Shown: positions 9,365-16,928 of the stretch, in pieces
Numbering within the stretch: position 1 is the stretch's first letter
Layout of the letters: each line of letters begins with the position of its first letter
Assembly: GCA_018266335.1 (NCBI GenBank)
Contig: JAFEAR010000146.1
Coordinates: 1 to 35,600, forward strand
Direction: 5' to 3'
DNA: 35,600 nt
Source of the DNA: Bdellovibrionales bacterium
GTDB taxonomy: Bacteria > Bdellovibrionota > UBA2428
The notes under the pieces: generated by a model
What the model was told of the DNA's origin: nothing
The model's input: the letters and a program-made list of their open reading frames with translations, nothing else
The model's database searches: none
Made by a program: the position numbers and the translations under genes

Positions 9365-9607
9365 TTATTTTATGCGCGAAAAACGGGGGACAACTTGCCC
9401 GGCAAATTCCACGGAGCCCATGAACTCTTCGTGCGATCGAATCCACAGCTTTCCCAGAGGGTTGTCATAGAGCGTTTCATACACCACATATTCTTTCAGA
9501 TCTTCGCTGCTCCGTGCGATGTCGATCACCCGATACAGCTTACCCTTGTAGTGACGGTAGGTGCCTTGGGGAGTGGGGGGAGATGATAAGTCTAAGGAGC
9601 AGGTCAT
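9365..9607 (-). CDS. DUF1653 domain protein
   Basis: The protein has 80 residues. It matches DUF1653 along almost its full length: GTYRHYKGKLYRVIDIARSS, then VVYETLYDN, LWIRSHEEF and VPRF near the C-terminus. These are small cytosolic proteins of unknown function. The gene lies immediately upstream of the metallophosphoesterase on the same strand and diverges from the chalcone-isomerase-like gene at 9753. The roughly 145 bases between them must hold both promoters, though no clear boxes were seen. Confidence 0.88.
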   Translation of the reverse strand: MTCSLDLSSPPTPQGTYRHYKGKLYRVIDIARSSEDLKEYVVYETLYDNPLGKLWIRSHEEFMGSVEFAGQVVPRFSRIK

Positions 9608-9752
9608 TGCAGCTTTGTAGCAAATATTTGAGCTGCTGTTGTGCTAATTCGACTAATAGAGTCTTCGCTCGCCGGGGACTAAGCGAAGGTTCCAATGCGG
9701 AAGGGCGATGCTTTTACTGTGGAGCTAATTTCGACTATTTTAAAGTTTATAT

Positions 9753-10307
9753 ATGCGATGGTTGCTCGGCGTGATGGGAGGGCTGGTTGCGTCTTTCAGT
9801 CTGGCGCGCCCCATCCCGATGGGTGATCCCGATTCAACCACCGTGCACGTTGTGGACCGCGCTACTCTCCTATTTCGAGGCAGGGCAATTCACCGCAGGT
9901 TTATTTTTGATATCTACGAGCTCTCGCTCTATTTAGCCGATGTTGCCTTGTCGGACAGTCAAATCGTTTTGTCGCCCACAACGAAGTACGTTCGACTCCG
10001 TTTTTTGCGCGACCTTAAGGCGCCGCAAATTCGCGATGCGTTTTTGGACACTTTTAATGAAAACTGTTTGCTAGATTGCGAAAGTTTGCGCCCGCAGCTG
10101 GCGCTGTTTTTGAAGGCCATTCCGGACGCATCGGAGGGAGGCGTCATTGAATTCGTTTTTCGGGCTGACGCTACTTTGATTTCGACGCCCGGAGGCGGCT
10201 CGGTGAGCATCGTTGGGGACAAGTTTGGTCAGCTGTTATTGCGGTCTTGGGTGGGGGATAACCCACCCAGCGGACGATTTAAACGCGAGCTGCTGAAGAG
10301 GGAATAA
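9753..10307 (+). CDS. Exported chalcone-isomerase-like protein
   Basis: The 184-residue protein has a short signal peptide (MRWLLGVMGGLVASFSLARP). The body fits the bacterial chalcone isomerase-like fold: a strand ending LLFRGRAIHRRFIFDIYELSLYLAD, then YVRLRFLRDLKAPQIRDAF, and a late SIVGDKFGQLLLRSWVGDNPP, which resembles the family's C-terminal signature. Bacterial members are generally not plant-type isomerases; a ligand- or fatty-acid-binding role in the periplasm is the usual suggestion. ATG 9753 is chosen because it gives the full signal peptide; no strong Shine-Dalgarno is visible. It converges with the next gene. Confidence 0.8.
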   Translation: MRWLLGVMGGLVASFSLARPIPMGDPDSTTVHVVDRATLLFRGRAIHRRFIFDIYELSLYLADVALSDSQIVLSPTTKYVRLRFLRDLKAPQIRDAFLDTFNENCLLDCESLRPQLALFLKAIPDASEGGVIEFVFRADATLISTPGGGSVSIVGDKFGQLLLRSWVGDNPPSGRFKRELLKRE

Positions 10308-10332
10308 TTAGGCGCAATCCTGTAAAGCAATT

Positions 10333-11325
10333 CTAAGAGCGTTTTTCGGTTTGTGAACAATCTACAGGTTCCTGCGAGTCTGAGTCTTTGCCTTTAACTT
10401 TCTTTTCGCCGAATGCATTCGATAAAAAGTCCGCCATGTCTTTGTGAATTCCTAGGCCGCTAAAGGCCGGAGCTAGAACTCTGAGGAGTTCAGAGTAGGG
10501 AACAATTTCGGTAGCGTTGCCGTAAACGACGGCTTCGGCGCCAATGTCGCCCATAATAAAGTTAAGATGTACGTAGGGAAAATCGGCATTCATAAGCATG
10601 TTGCGAATCACGCCTGCTTTCAAATTTATGCCCGAGGGGGTAACCGGAAGAATGCCAACTCCGCCTACGACCGAAGCGCCCACTCCAATTCCGGCGTAGT
10701 TGCCTGGTTCCTTAAGTGGTCCCCAGATCAAGCCTCCGCCAAAACGGAGGCTTGCGGGGGGTTTGACTTTGCCACCCAAGCCAAAATCCTGCGCAAAAAT
10801 TCCAGCAACGGCTGCTTTCCAGCTGGGGAAACGGTCAATGATCTGAAGGGTGCGACGATCGCGAATAATTGTTTCGAAGGGCATAACGATCCAGGCAATG
10901 TTCTTTGATCCGCCCACAGCTATTCCCGCTGCTACGTCGATGTTGACTCCAATGGTGAACATAAAGGCAGAGGGCAAAACTCGCTCTCCCAAATGCTGGC
11001 GCATATTGTCTTCGCCTTCATTCATTTGTTTAACCAGGTCGTCAATGCGGCAGCGTGCTTCGGCAATGGCTCGGCGAGCTTGCTCGGGACTTTGTCCGGT
11101 AAGGTGAGCGACAAGACGGTCATTCTCGTTGAAGCTCTTCATGAGCCGTTCCAGGCCTTGGCGCTGAATTTTTTGGCGATTGCCAAACGCCATTTCTCCG
11201 AACGGGATTTCCTCGACAATCCATTCTTCGCCGGCTGGGCTCATCTCGATATAAGTGCGTTTAGCGAAGGCGGAGTTGCTAAATACCAAGCCTGTTAACA
11301 AGAGCACGCGAAGCCCATTTTTCAT
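10333..11325 (-). CDS. Exported protein of unknown function
   Basis: This protein of about 330 residues has a signal peptide ending in AFA-KRTY near residue 21. ATG 11325 is preferred over the longer frame starting at 11388 because GGGGGA lies about eight bases before it and the signal peptide then begins at MKNGLRVLLL. After a charged helical part (to about residue 115), a glycine-rich section with alternating hydrophobic residues (NIDVAAGIAVGG, FGGGLIWG, GIGVGASVVGGVG) suggests beta structure, perhaps a barrel or membrane-associated sheet. The C-terminal 25 residues are very polar. I do not recognise the family. Confidence 0.72.
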   Translation of the reverse strand: MKNGLRVLLLTGLVFSNSAFAKRTYIEMSPAGEEWIVEEIPFGEMAFGNRQKIQRQGLERLMKSFNENDRLVAHLTGQSPEQARRAIAEARCRIDDLVKQMNEGEDNMRQHLGERVLPSAFMFTIGVNIDVAAGIAVGGSKNIAWIVMPFETIIRDRRTLQIIDRFPSWKAAVAGIFAQDFGLGGKVKPPASLRFGGGLIWGPLKEPGNYAGIGVGASVVGGVGILPVTPSGINLKAGVIRNMLMNADFPYVHLNFIMGDIGAEAVVYGNATEIVPYSELLRVLAPAFSGLGIHKDMADFLSNAFGEKKVKGKDSDSQEPVDCSQTEKRS

Positions 11326-11551
11326 GAAGAAATCCCCCAAGCACATAGATGCGAGATGGGTGCCAGCAAATATGCTAGTAAAATTCAATAGTTATGCGTT
11401 ATCCGGGTGATTGCTAATCGCGCGACTGTCTACTTTTTAGACACTTTTGCTCCGCTGGGGCTTGTCGCCTTAGGCCTATTCCTTTGTCGCGGCTGGCGAA
11501 TGCTTGGAATCGACGCTTGCCATAGAATCCAAGAGTAAGGGGAGGAAAATC

Positions 11552-11989
11552 ATGAATAATTTATCGCGAGTGCTTTTGATGGTGATTTCATTTTCTGGAC
11601 TGAATGTGGCGTGGGGGCAAGATGCTATTCAGGGTACGTGGAAGACAACGTGCTTCTCAACGGCTTCTAGCGAATTTCCCCACTGGCAACGTTGGGGGCA
11701 GTATGGATACGAGTTTCTCGACAGTGGTGTGTACCGCGCGTGGAACAAAACGTACTACGATCCTGCCTGCACTTCTGAGGAGACTCATTCCATCGAAACC
11801 GGGACATATAAAACGGGTGGCAACTTTGGAGAAGGGGAAGAATTGGATCTTTGTAGTGGTAGGTACTGCTCTTACACCATTTACTCAGCTAAAAATGGTA
11901 GGTTGCATTTAGGGGAATTCCGTTCGTCATCACCCGATAATCGTCCGCAAGGACTGGACGAGGGTGTTCATTACTATCGTAGTCTTTAG
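11552..11989 (+). CDS. Small secreted protein, possibly lipocalin-like
   Basis: The protein has 145 residues. ATG 11552 has a strong GGGGAGG seven bases upstream and starts a signal peptide (MNNLSRVLLMVISFSGLNVA, cut near WG-QD). The mature part opens with IQGTWKTTC, followed by short alternating strands with many Tyr, Trp and Gly and four cysteines (TTCF, PACTS, DLCSG, RYCSY). The G-x-W opening and size recall lipocalin-like small barrels, but this is a fold guess only. It is a single-gene unit in a 785-base space between two minus-strand genes. Confidence 0.72.
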   Translation: MNNLSRVLLMVISFSGLNVAWGQDAIQGTWKTTCFSTASSEFPHWQRWGQYGYEFLDSGVYRAWNKTYYDPACTSEETHSIETGTYKTGGNFGEGEELDLCSGRYCSYTIYSAKNGRLHLGEFRSSSPDNRPQGLDEGVHYYRSL

Positions 11990-12110
11990 TTAGGAGACTT
12001 TCAGGCTCCGATAGAGGAGCGGGAGTTGATCTGGGTAGATTTTGCCTTTGCACAATGTAAGAGCGACCGAATATTCGGTTTTCTGCCCTCTAATTTTTAA
12101 GAAGCTGAGA

Positions 12111-13973
12111 TCAGTCAGCAGGAAATAACGCGTGCATCGGTTTTGTGCACGCGATGCTGTTTAAGCGTACAGCGTTCTGCAGTTGATTCGCGGCGTTCGT
12201 GAGAACGAAGTTACCATCATTGTAATTGTAGGGAAGTTTGGCGATTTTCTGCATGGCGGCTGCCATCTCCTCTGTTTGCGGCACGCGACTGAGATGTTGG
12301 CTTACAAAATATTCGGCCATTCGTCGCCAGCGTGAGTAGCTCTTCTGGCACCAAGAGCAATCCGCTAGGCCTTTCAACGCGATGGCTGCTTCTCCCGGAG
12401 TTTTACCAAAAAAGCTTTCGTCGATGAAGCGATCTGCTCCGGCCTCGGCTCCTGGTAGCTTTAGGAGGTCGCGGGCGATTTGCAGGCGAAGTGGCGCGTT
12501 GATCCACTCTTTGCCTCCGAGAGCATTTCCCATGAGCGAGTGGATATGGCTCTGAGCGTGGACGTCGCTCAGATCGTGCCAAATTTGGCCGAGCCATCGC
12601 TCCGTAGCGGGCGTCCGGTGCTCGCCGAGCGTGCGCATGAGCGCCGTACCTTCGCTTTCCCTTTGGTATTTGTATTCCCGAAAGTCCCTCACGATCTCGT
12701 CGTGGATAAGTCCGTAGATGCGCTCGGCCTCCTCGGGCTGACTGTTCAGGCCGGGGTGTTTAAGCAGCGCGATTTGTTGGATGATTGGCTGTGTTTCGAG
12801 GTCCTTGATCTGGGAGCGAAAGCGCTGGCGCGCGGTTTCGCCAATTTGGTGCTGCCCTTTTTCGTAGCCAAAATAATCTTGCGGACGAAGTTCTTGTAAG
12901 CCCATCTGGCGGTAGAGGGACGCGAGTTGATTTCCGAACTGCGAGTGGGTGCGCGAATACGCCTCCACCGCTTCCTCTGTGCGCCGCAAATTTTGTAAGA
13001 TCGCCAAGCGCATAAAAATGTATTTTTTTGTTTCGTCGAGATCACGGGCTTTCGAAAAAAACTCGCTCGCTCCACCAGCGCTTACCGGTCGGCCATTGAC
13101 GCTAAAGCGAGAGTACTTGCTGTCTTTCCAGGATAGCGGACCCGTCCAGCGGGCCGCAAAGTAATCCATCTCAAGATGTTGAGTCCCAAAATCGTTTGTG
13201 ACGATCATCGGCGTTTGCACGGAACTTATGACCTTGTCTCTCCCCTGATGGGTCGATTGAGATTTCGATATGGTTTGGTTCGCAAAGGCCTTGTTGTGAT
13301 CGTGCAAATAATCGGCCGTCTCGTTGTATCCCACCAGATTAACTTCCGGGTTCCGTTCGTTTATCGCGACGGGGACGACGCGGTTCATTGCCTCCGATTC
13401 GTTTAAACCGCGTGACTTGAGTTCGGCCAAGAGCGCCGACTGCACGTAGCGTAGGGAACTGCCGATGGCGCTCGAATCGATCAGAAATATTCGTCCATTC
13501 GCGGCTCGCTCGACGACACCCTCGCTACGCAAATAAGCCCGGAATTTCTCTTCGGCATTTTGGTCGCCCATGAGATCGCGTGAGAAAGGAAGGATGTGTA
13601 AGCGATTTTGCGCGGCGGGGTCTGCGCTAAGAATTTCGCCGAGGACGTGTTTGGTGTACACCATACCGTTGCCAAGAAAATAGTAGTCCCCCGGTTGGTT
13701 GAGGTAGCGCTCGGCAAAATTCACCACGGTCTGGACATGACGGGCATTGTATTCAAAGCCATCTGGCGGAATTACAACTTTTGAGTATAGATTATGGAGC
13801 CCTTCGCGCGTGGGCAGTTCATCGGCAAGGACCTCCACCGGCAAGGTCTTTAGGTAGGCCTGCACTTTCGGAGACTGCCGCGCCACCCAAGCGGGCCAGA
13901 TGGTTTCGGCACGGACCCCGAGTGTGAGAAAAGTGAACCCGGTAAAAAGAATCCGTGTCCGTGTTGAGACCAT
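12111..13973 (-). CDS. Large exported protein of unknown function
   Basis: The 620-residue protein starts with a signal peptide (MVSTRTRILFTGFTFLTLGV, cut near RAE). Residues about 90-195 contain YYFLGNGMVYTKHVLGEIL, then LHILPFSRDLMG and RIFLIDSSAIGSSLRYVQ. Their spacing loosely recalls HAD-like or phosphoribosyltransferase-like Rossmann segments, but no complete catalytic motif is present. The second half is helical and rich in charged residues, perhaps helical repeats, with two cysteines in CSWC near 560. It ends with a polar tail. The gene stands alone, next to the transposase remnant, and no obvious Shine-Dalgarno precedes its ATG. Function unknown. Confidence 0.78.
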   Translation of the reverse strand: MVSTRTRILFTGFTFLTLGVRAETIWPAWVARQSPKVQAYLKTLPVEVLADELPTREGLHNLYSKVVIPPDGFEYNARHVQTVVNFAERYLNQPGDYYFLGNGMVYTKHVLGEILSADPAAQNRLHILPFSRDLMGDQNAEEKFRAYLRSEGVVERAANGRIFLIDSSAIGSSLRYVQSALLAELKSRGLNESEAMNRVVPVAINERNPEVNLVGYNETADYLHDHNKAFANQTISKSQSTHQGRDKVISSVQTPMIVTNDFGTQHLEMDYFAARWTGPLSWKDSKYSRFSVNGRPVSAGGASEFFSKARDLDETKKYIFMRLAILQNLRRTEEAVEAYSRTHSQFGNQLASLYRQMGLQELRPQDYFGYEKGQHQIGETARQRFRSQIKDLETQPIIQQIALLKHPGLNSQPEEAERIYGLIHDEIVRDFREYKYQRESEGTALMRTLGEHRTPATERWLGQIWHDLSDVHAQSHIHSLMGNALGGKEWINAPLRLQIARDLLKLPGAEAGADRFIDESFFGKTPGEAAIALKGLADCSWCQKSYSRWRRMAEYFVSQHLSRVPQTEEMAAAMQKIAKLPYNYNDGNFVLTNAANQLQNAVRLNSIACTKPMHALFPAD

Positions 13974-14072
13974 GATTTTTTATCGGAACAGTCTCAGATT
14001 TAATTTAAAGGCTGCCTCTCTCGCTTTGCCAAGTCTTTGACGGGTTCTGCCCGGATTGTAGTGGGTAAGTAG

Positions 14073-14315
14073 GCATCGCGCGGCCTTGATCGATTGCTCG
14101 CGGCGGCAGCCGATTCCAAACTTCCCGAAATTCTTCGCCTTAGAGAAACCCTGACCCGCTGGCGCGAGCCCATTCTTGAGTACTTTAAAACGGGGCTGAC
14201 AAACGCTCGCACCGAGGGCATGAACAACGTGGCTAAAGTCGTAAAAAGAAGAAGTTACGGCTTCCGCAACTTCCGAAATTACAGACTTCGAGTCCTTGCT
14301 GCTTGTTCTTCTTAG
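14073..14315 (+). pseudogene. ISL3-family transposase, C-terminal remnant
   Basis: About 80 codons read as the C-terminus of an ISL3-type (DDE) transposase: AAADSKLPEILRLRETLTRW, then WREPILEYFKTGLTNARTEG, and NNVAKVVKRRSYGFRN followed by NYRLRVLAAC. The Glu in ARTEG matches the last acidic residue region of the family. Full-length members are around 400 residues or more; here the frame is broken by a stop at 14070-14072 and by 14001, and no N-terminal or central domain precedes it. It is an inactive fragment left by an old insertion. Confidence 0.8.
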
Positions 14316-14708
14316 GTTTTTTTGAGGAACCCACCACGAGGCGGGAGAATCGGAAATTGGTGGAATCGACGAGATGGCCGATTCCCTCTCTAATTCGGAA
14401 GGGTTGCAAAACTGTGTGCCCAAAGTGTGTCCAACTCAAGTGACGTTATGTGATGTCGCAAACCAGTTTGATCCCTGGAGCACGTGAGTTCCGATCGCAA
14501 ATTAGAACTAAAATCACTACCGGCTTGCTACCGGAACGCCTGCTTGAGTGAGAGCCGGACTCTTCGCTGAGATTAAAATGTCGTCACCTCTCATTGTTGT
14601 CGCTGTTACTGTCGGTCATGTGCGCCTCCTACCACGGCCAAAGATGCCAGCCTCCATTGAAAAAGCAACGAGGTGCGTGTTATTGTCCTGCATTCTAAGG
14701 AGATTCGC
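14316..14708. other. Non-coding stretch after the transposase remnant
   Basis: No reading frame here looks like a gene. It contains a 7-base inverted repeat (GAATCGG / CCGATTC) near 14350-14390, a short direct repeat CTACCGG near 14518-14533, and one half of an inverted repeat that reappears after the next gene. It probably combines the tail of the old IS element with the promoter region of the gene at 14709; no promoter boxes are convincing. AAGGAG lies just before ATG 14709. Confidence 0.5.
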
Positions 14709-15576
14709 ATGAAATTTGTTCTTACTCTGGTGATAAGTTTTTCAGTCTTAGCTTCTTCGGTTTCTTTTGGCGGCAACGTCTCAGATGCGATGGATCCCGC
14801 CAAGGTGGGCCTAGCTGCGACCTTTGTCTCCATTAAGGCAGGTACATTCATGATGGGAAGTCCTGAAGACGAGCGGAACAGGTATCCAGACGAAACTCAA
14901 CATCAGGTGACTCTGACTAAAGACTTTGAGATGCAAGCGACTCCCGTAACCCAGCTTCAATACTTTTTGGTGACTGGCGACAATCCATCTTTCTTTAGAA
15001 GGAAGGATGATTGTCCTGGATCTTTCGAGCAAAGAGGGAATGTGACTTTATGTCCGAATCACCCCGTCGAAAATATTTCCTGGTTCGATGCACAAGATTT
15101 CATCGGAAAATTAAATAAGGGTTCCGGTGCCTATTATCGTCTGCCTACTGAGGCTGAATACGAGTACGCCTTGCGTGGTGGCACAACGACTGCGTACTTT
15201 TTTGGAGACGGTCCCGCAGCTCCTGATGACTATGCTTGGACATACCCCTACACTCATGAAGTCGGACAATTTAAGCCGAATCCCTATGCTCTCTATGACA
15301 TTATTGGAAATATTTGGGAGTGGACTCAAGACTGGTACGGAAACTATCCGGCGGGAGAGGCGGTTGATCCTCCGGGGCCTGCTAAAGGCTCGTCCCGTGT
15401 TCTTCGTGGCGGTAGTTGGAACTACTACCCCGTGCCCCTGCGTTCCGCCCTGCGTTTCTGCTACTCGCCGGGTAATCGCAACTACGGCATCGGTTTCCGC
15501 CTGGTGAGGACTCCTAAGTAACTCTTGGCTCTTTTGCTCTTGTTCCCTTGAAAAGCGGTCTCACTCAAGTCGGCGT
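14536..15576. repeat. Imperfect inverted repeats bracketing the SUMF1-like gene
   Basis: The 18 bases at 14536-14553 (ACGCCTGCTTGAGTGAGA) match the reverse complement of 15559-15576 at 16 positions. They flank a single gene and could be ends of a small mobile unit. A chance match of this quality somewhere in a window this size is possible, so confidence is low. Confidence 0.3.
14709..15521 (+). CDS. Secreted SUMF1/FGE-sulfatase-domain protein lacking catalytic cysteines
   Basis: This protein of about 270 residues has a signal peptide (MKFVLTLVISFSVLASSVSF) and a formylglycine-generating-enzyme (SUMF1/EgtB/PvdO) domain. Family landmarks are visible: IKAGTFMMGSPEDE (near 43), YRLPTEAEYEYALRGG (near 142), GNIWEWTQDWYG (near 200), and RVLRGGSW followed by GIGFRLVRT at the end. 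True formylglycine-generating enzymes need two cysteines shortly after GGS; here the stretch is GGSWNYYPVPLRSALR with none, so sulfatase activation is unlikely. Many such domains act as binding or non-oxidase modules. ATG 14709 has AAGGAG seven bases upstream; the 12 extra codons of the longer frame are unsupported. It sits between an IS remnant and a tRNA, suggesting acquired DNA. Confidence 0.9.
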   Translation: MKFVLTLVISFSVLASSVSFGGNVSDAMDPAKVGLAATFVSIKAGTFMMGSPEDERNRYPDETQHQVTLTKDFEMQATPVTQLQYFLVTGDNPSFFRRKDDCPGSFEQRGNVTLCPNHPVENISWFDAQDFIGKLNKGSGAYYRLPTEAEYEYALRGGTTTAYFFGDGPAAPDDYAWTYPYTHEVGQFKPNPYALYDIIGNIWEWTQDWYGNYPAGEAVDPPGPAKGSSRVLRGGSWNYYPVPLRSALRFCYSPGNRNYGIGFRLVRTPK

Positions 15577-15597
15577 GCGAAGCCGCCCGACTTGAGT
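15563..15597. terminator. Perfect 11-base inverted repeat, possible terminator
   Basis: ACTCAAGTCGG (15563-15573) and CCGACTTGAGT (15587-15597) form an 11-pair stem with a 13-base loop, 41 bases after the SUMF1-like stop codon. There is no T-run, so it is either a weak or factor-assisted terminator or a repeat end. Confidence 0.4.
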
Positions 15598-15888
15598 CGT
15601 CTCTACTCGGAATTCACTAGGTTCCCGACTAGATGAGGACCTCCAAGGCGCGCAAATTCGAAACCTGCTGGGCGTGCATCGATTAAGAATCTTGCGCCTG
15701 GCTAGGTTCACGCCTCTTCCACATGTTCGAACCCGTGCGCCGGAACTGTGTCCCGTCTGTGTCTTAGCTCTGTGATGCTGTGGCATATCGCGTGATGCCA
15801 AACGATGGGGAGGCCTCTCAGCTCCTCGAAATCCTCGTTTAGAATTTTGGCGACTTAACGTGTGCGTGGTTTGAACCACTCAGAAAAC
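15598..15888. other. Non-coding stretch before the tRNA
   Basis: No convincing gene. A minus-strand open frame of 104 codons (15565-15879) lacks any recognisable pattern. The palindrome GTGGTTTGAACCAC lies near 15867-15880, just past the tRNA 3' end, and might contribute to 3'-end processing or termination of the tRNA transcript. Confidence 0.4.
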
Positions 15889-15964
15889 TGGTGGACCAGA
15901 CAGGGATCGAACCTGCTACCCCCTGAATGCAAATCAGGTGCTCTCCCAGATGAGCTACTGGCCC
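15889..15964 (-). tRNA. tRNA-Ala (anticodon TGC)
   Basis: On the minus strand the gene reads from GGGCCAG (acceptor 5', ending at 15964) through a D arm GCTC...GAGC and an anticodon arm CCTGA-TTTGCAT-TCAGG (anticodon at 15929-15931). A T arm GCAGG-TTCGATC-CCTGT, acceptor CTGGTCC, discriminator A and encoded CCA (15889-15891) complete it. The acceptor pairs fully, with G3-U70, the known alanine identity pair. It decodes GCA and related alanine codons. It lies 46 bases downstream of gspN on the same strand, so it might be reached by read-through from the secretion operon, but a promoter of its own is more likely. Confidence 0.97.
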
Positions 15965-16010
15965 GTACCAAAGAAAGGGACGAACGGGGGCTAATTTCGC
16001 CAGCTAGCCC

Positions 16011-16928
16011 TCAGTTGTCAAGGGGGGGATTCATGAGAAGTCCAAAAAGACTGCCCTGCGCCTGCTTTTTGAATTCCCGCTGTCCGGAGCCCTTAATGGG
16101 GCCAAACATCAAATCCAAATTAAGGCCCTTCAGCTCGTTCTTTTCGAACTCGGGGTCGGTCCGCAGGCGACCGCGAATATCGGCGTCCGTGGGAATGCCC
16201 TGGCGGTCAAACACCAGTGTGCCGCTCACGGCTCCTTCCATGGGCGAGCCTTTGTCGCCAAAGCGCAGCTCCTCAATGTTGGCCTTGCCGTTGGGCGGCA
16301 GCCGTCCTTTGGATTTCATGGAGCCTACGCTGATGCTCGGCAGGGTCAAAAAGTTGCTGCTCACGGAGGGCAGCACAATGCGATCACCACTCAGGTTCCA
16401 CTGCACGTCGGGGATGCGGGCCATGCCGGCCTTAATGGGCATGCTCACGTTCACGTCGCCGCTGAGCGAGCCTACTAGGCCCAAAGACGGCAGTACGGCG
16501 TCGGCCAGCGTGAGCTTTGCCTTATCCAGCGAAACGTCTGCCTGCACCGTTGCGGGCGACCACACGGGCGACACGGCCACGGAGGCTGAAATGCTGCCTT
16601 CGTTACGGGTGTCGCAGGCGATGGTTACGCGGGCTTGGCCCATAAAGAGCGGCAAAATTTGCGGACTCAGCGCAAAGTCTTCACAGACCACCAATTTGCC
16701 GGTCGCAAAAGTCAGACGCACTTTTTCACCCTTCAGCGCAATGAGCCCGCCGCGGTTGAGTCCTAGCGTAAGGCCCGTGCCCAGATGCAAATTCCCCAAC
16801 TGCGCTTGAATGCCACTTTGCTCGAGCAGCATTTGCTCGGCCTGCGAGGTGAACAGCGTGTACGGGAAGAACAGCAGCATGCCGACAATCAGACCAGCTG
16901 CAAAAATTAGGATGGATAGCTTTTTCAC
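16011..16928 (-). CDS. gspN: Type II secretion system protein GspN
   Basis: The 305-residue protein has one N-terminal membrane helix (about residues 4-25) and a long periplasmic part. The pattern TSQAEQMLLEQSGIQAQLGN, followed by repeated beta segments, matches the GspN type found in deltaproteobacteria and Leptospira. GspN is an inner-membrane accessory of some type II systems; it is absent from many, and its exact role is uncertain. The start is GTG 16928, overlapping the gspM stop by four bases (GTGA), so translation is probably coupled. It is the last protein gene of the operon. Confidence 0.85.
   Translation of the reverse strand: MKKLSILIFAAGLIVGMLLFFPYTLFTSQAEQMLLEQSGIQAQLGNLHLGTGLTLGLNRGGLIALKGEKVRLTFATGKLVVCEDFALSPQILPLFMGQARVTIACDTRNEGSISASVAVSPVWSPATVQADVSLDKAKLTLADAVLPSLGLVGSLSGDVNVSMPIKAGMARIPDVQWNLSGDRIVLPSVSSNFLTLPSISVGSMKSKGRLPPNGKANIEELRFGDKGSPMEGAVSGTLVFDRQGIPTDADIRGRLRTDPEFEKNELKGLNLDLMFGPIKGSGQREFKKQAQGSLFGLLMNPPLDN

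Noticed and set aside
14465..14482. Sequence resembling a tRNA T arm (TTTGATCCCTG), a possible attachment-site copy of the tRNA-Ala end
   Set aside because: Only about 10 of 11 bases match, the orientation is opposite to the tRNA, and no tRNA fold can be drawn around it.
15700..15870. Plus-strand frame containing CPVC and later a Cys, resembling a transposase zinc-binding N-terminus
   Set aside because: It is interrupted by a stop and the likeness is weak. It would also lie downstream of the C-terminal transposase remnant on the same strand, the wrong order for one element.
15565..15879. Minus-strand open frame of 104 codons before the tRNA
   Set aside because: Composition is Arg/Ser/Thr-rich with no recognisable pattern, and it runs through the inverted repeat at 15563-15597.
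15862..16809. Plus-strand open frame of 315 codons opposite gspN
   Set aside because: It runs through the tRNA gene and opposite a well-supported gspN; the protein is Ser/Pro/Arg-rich without motifs.
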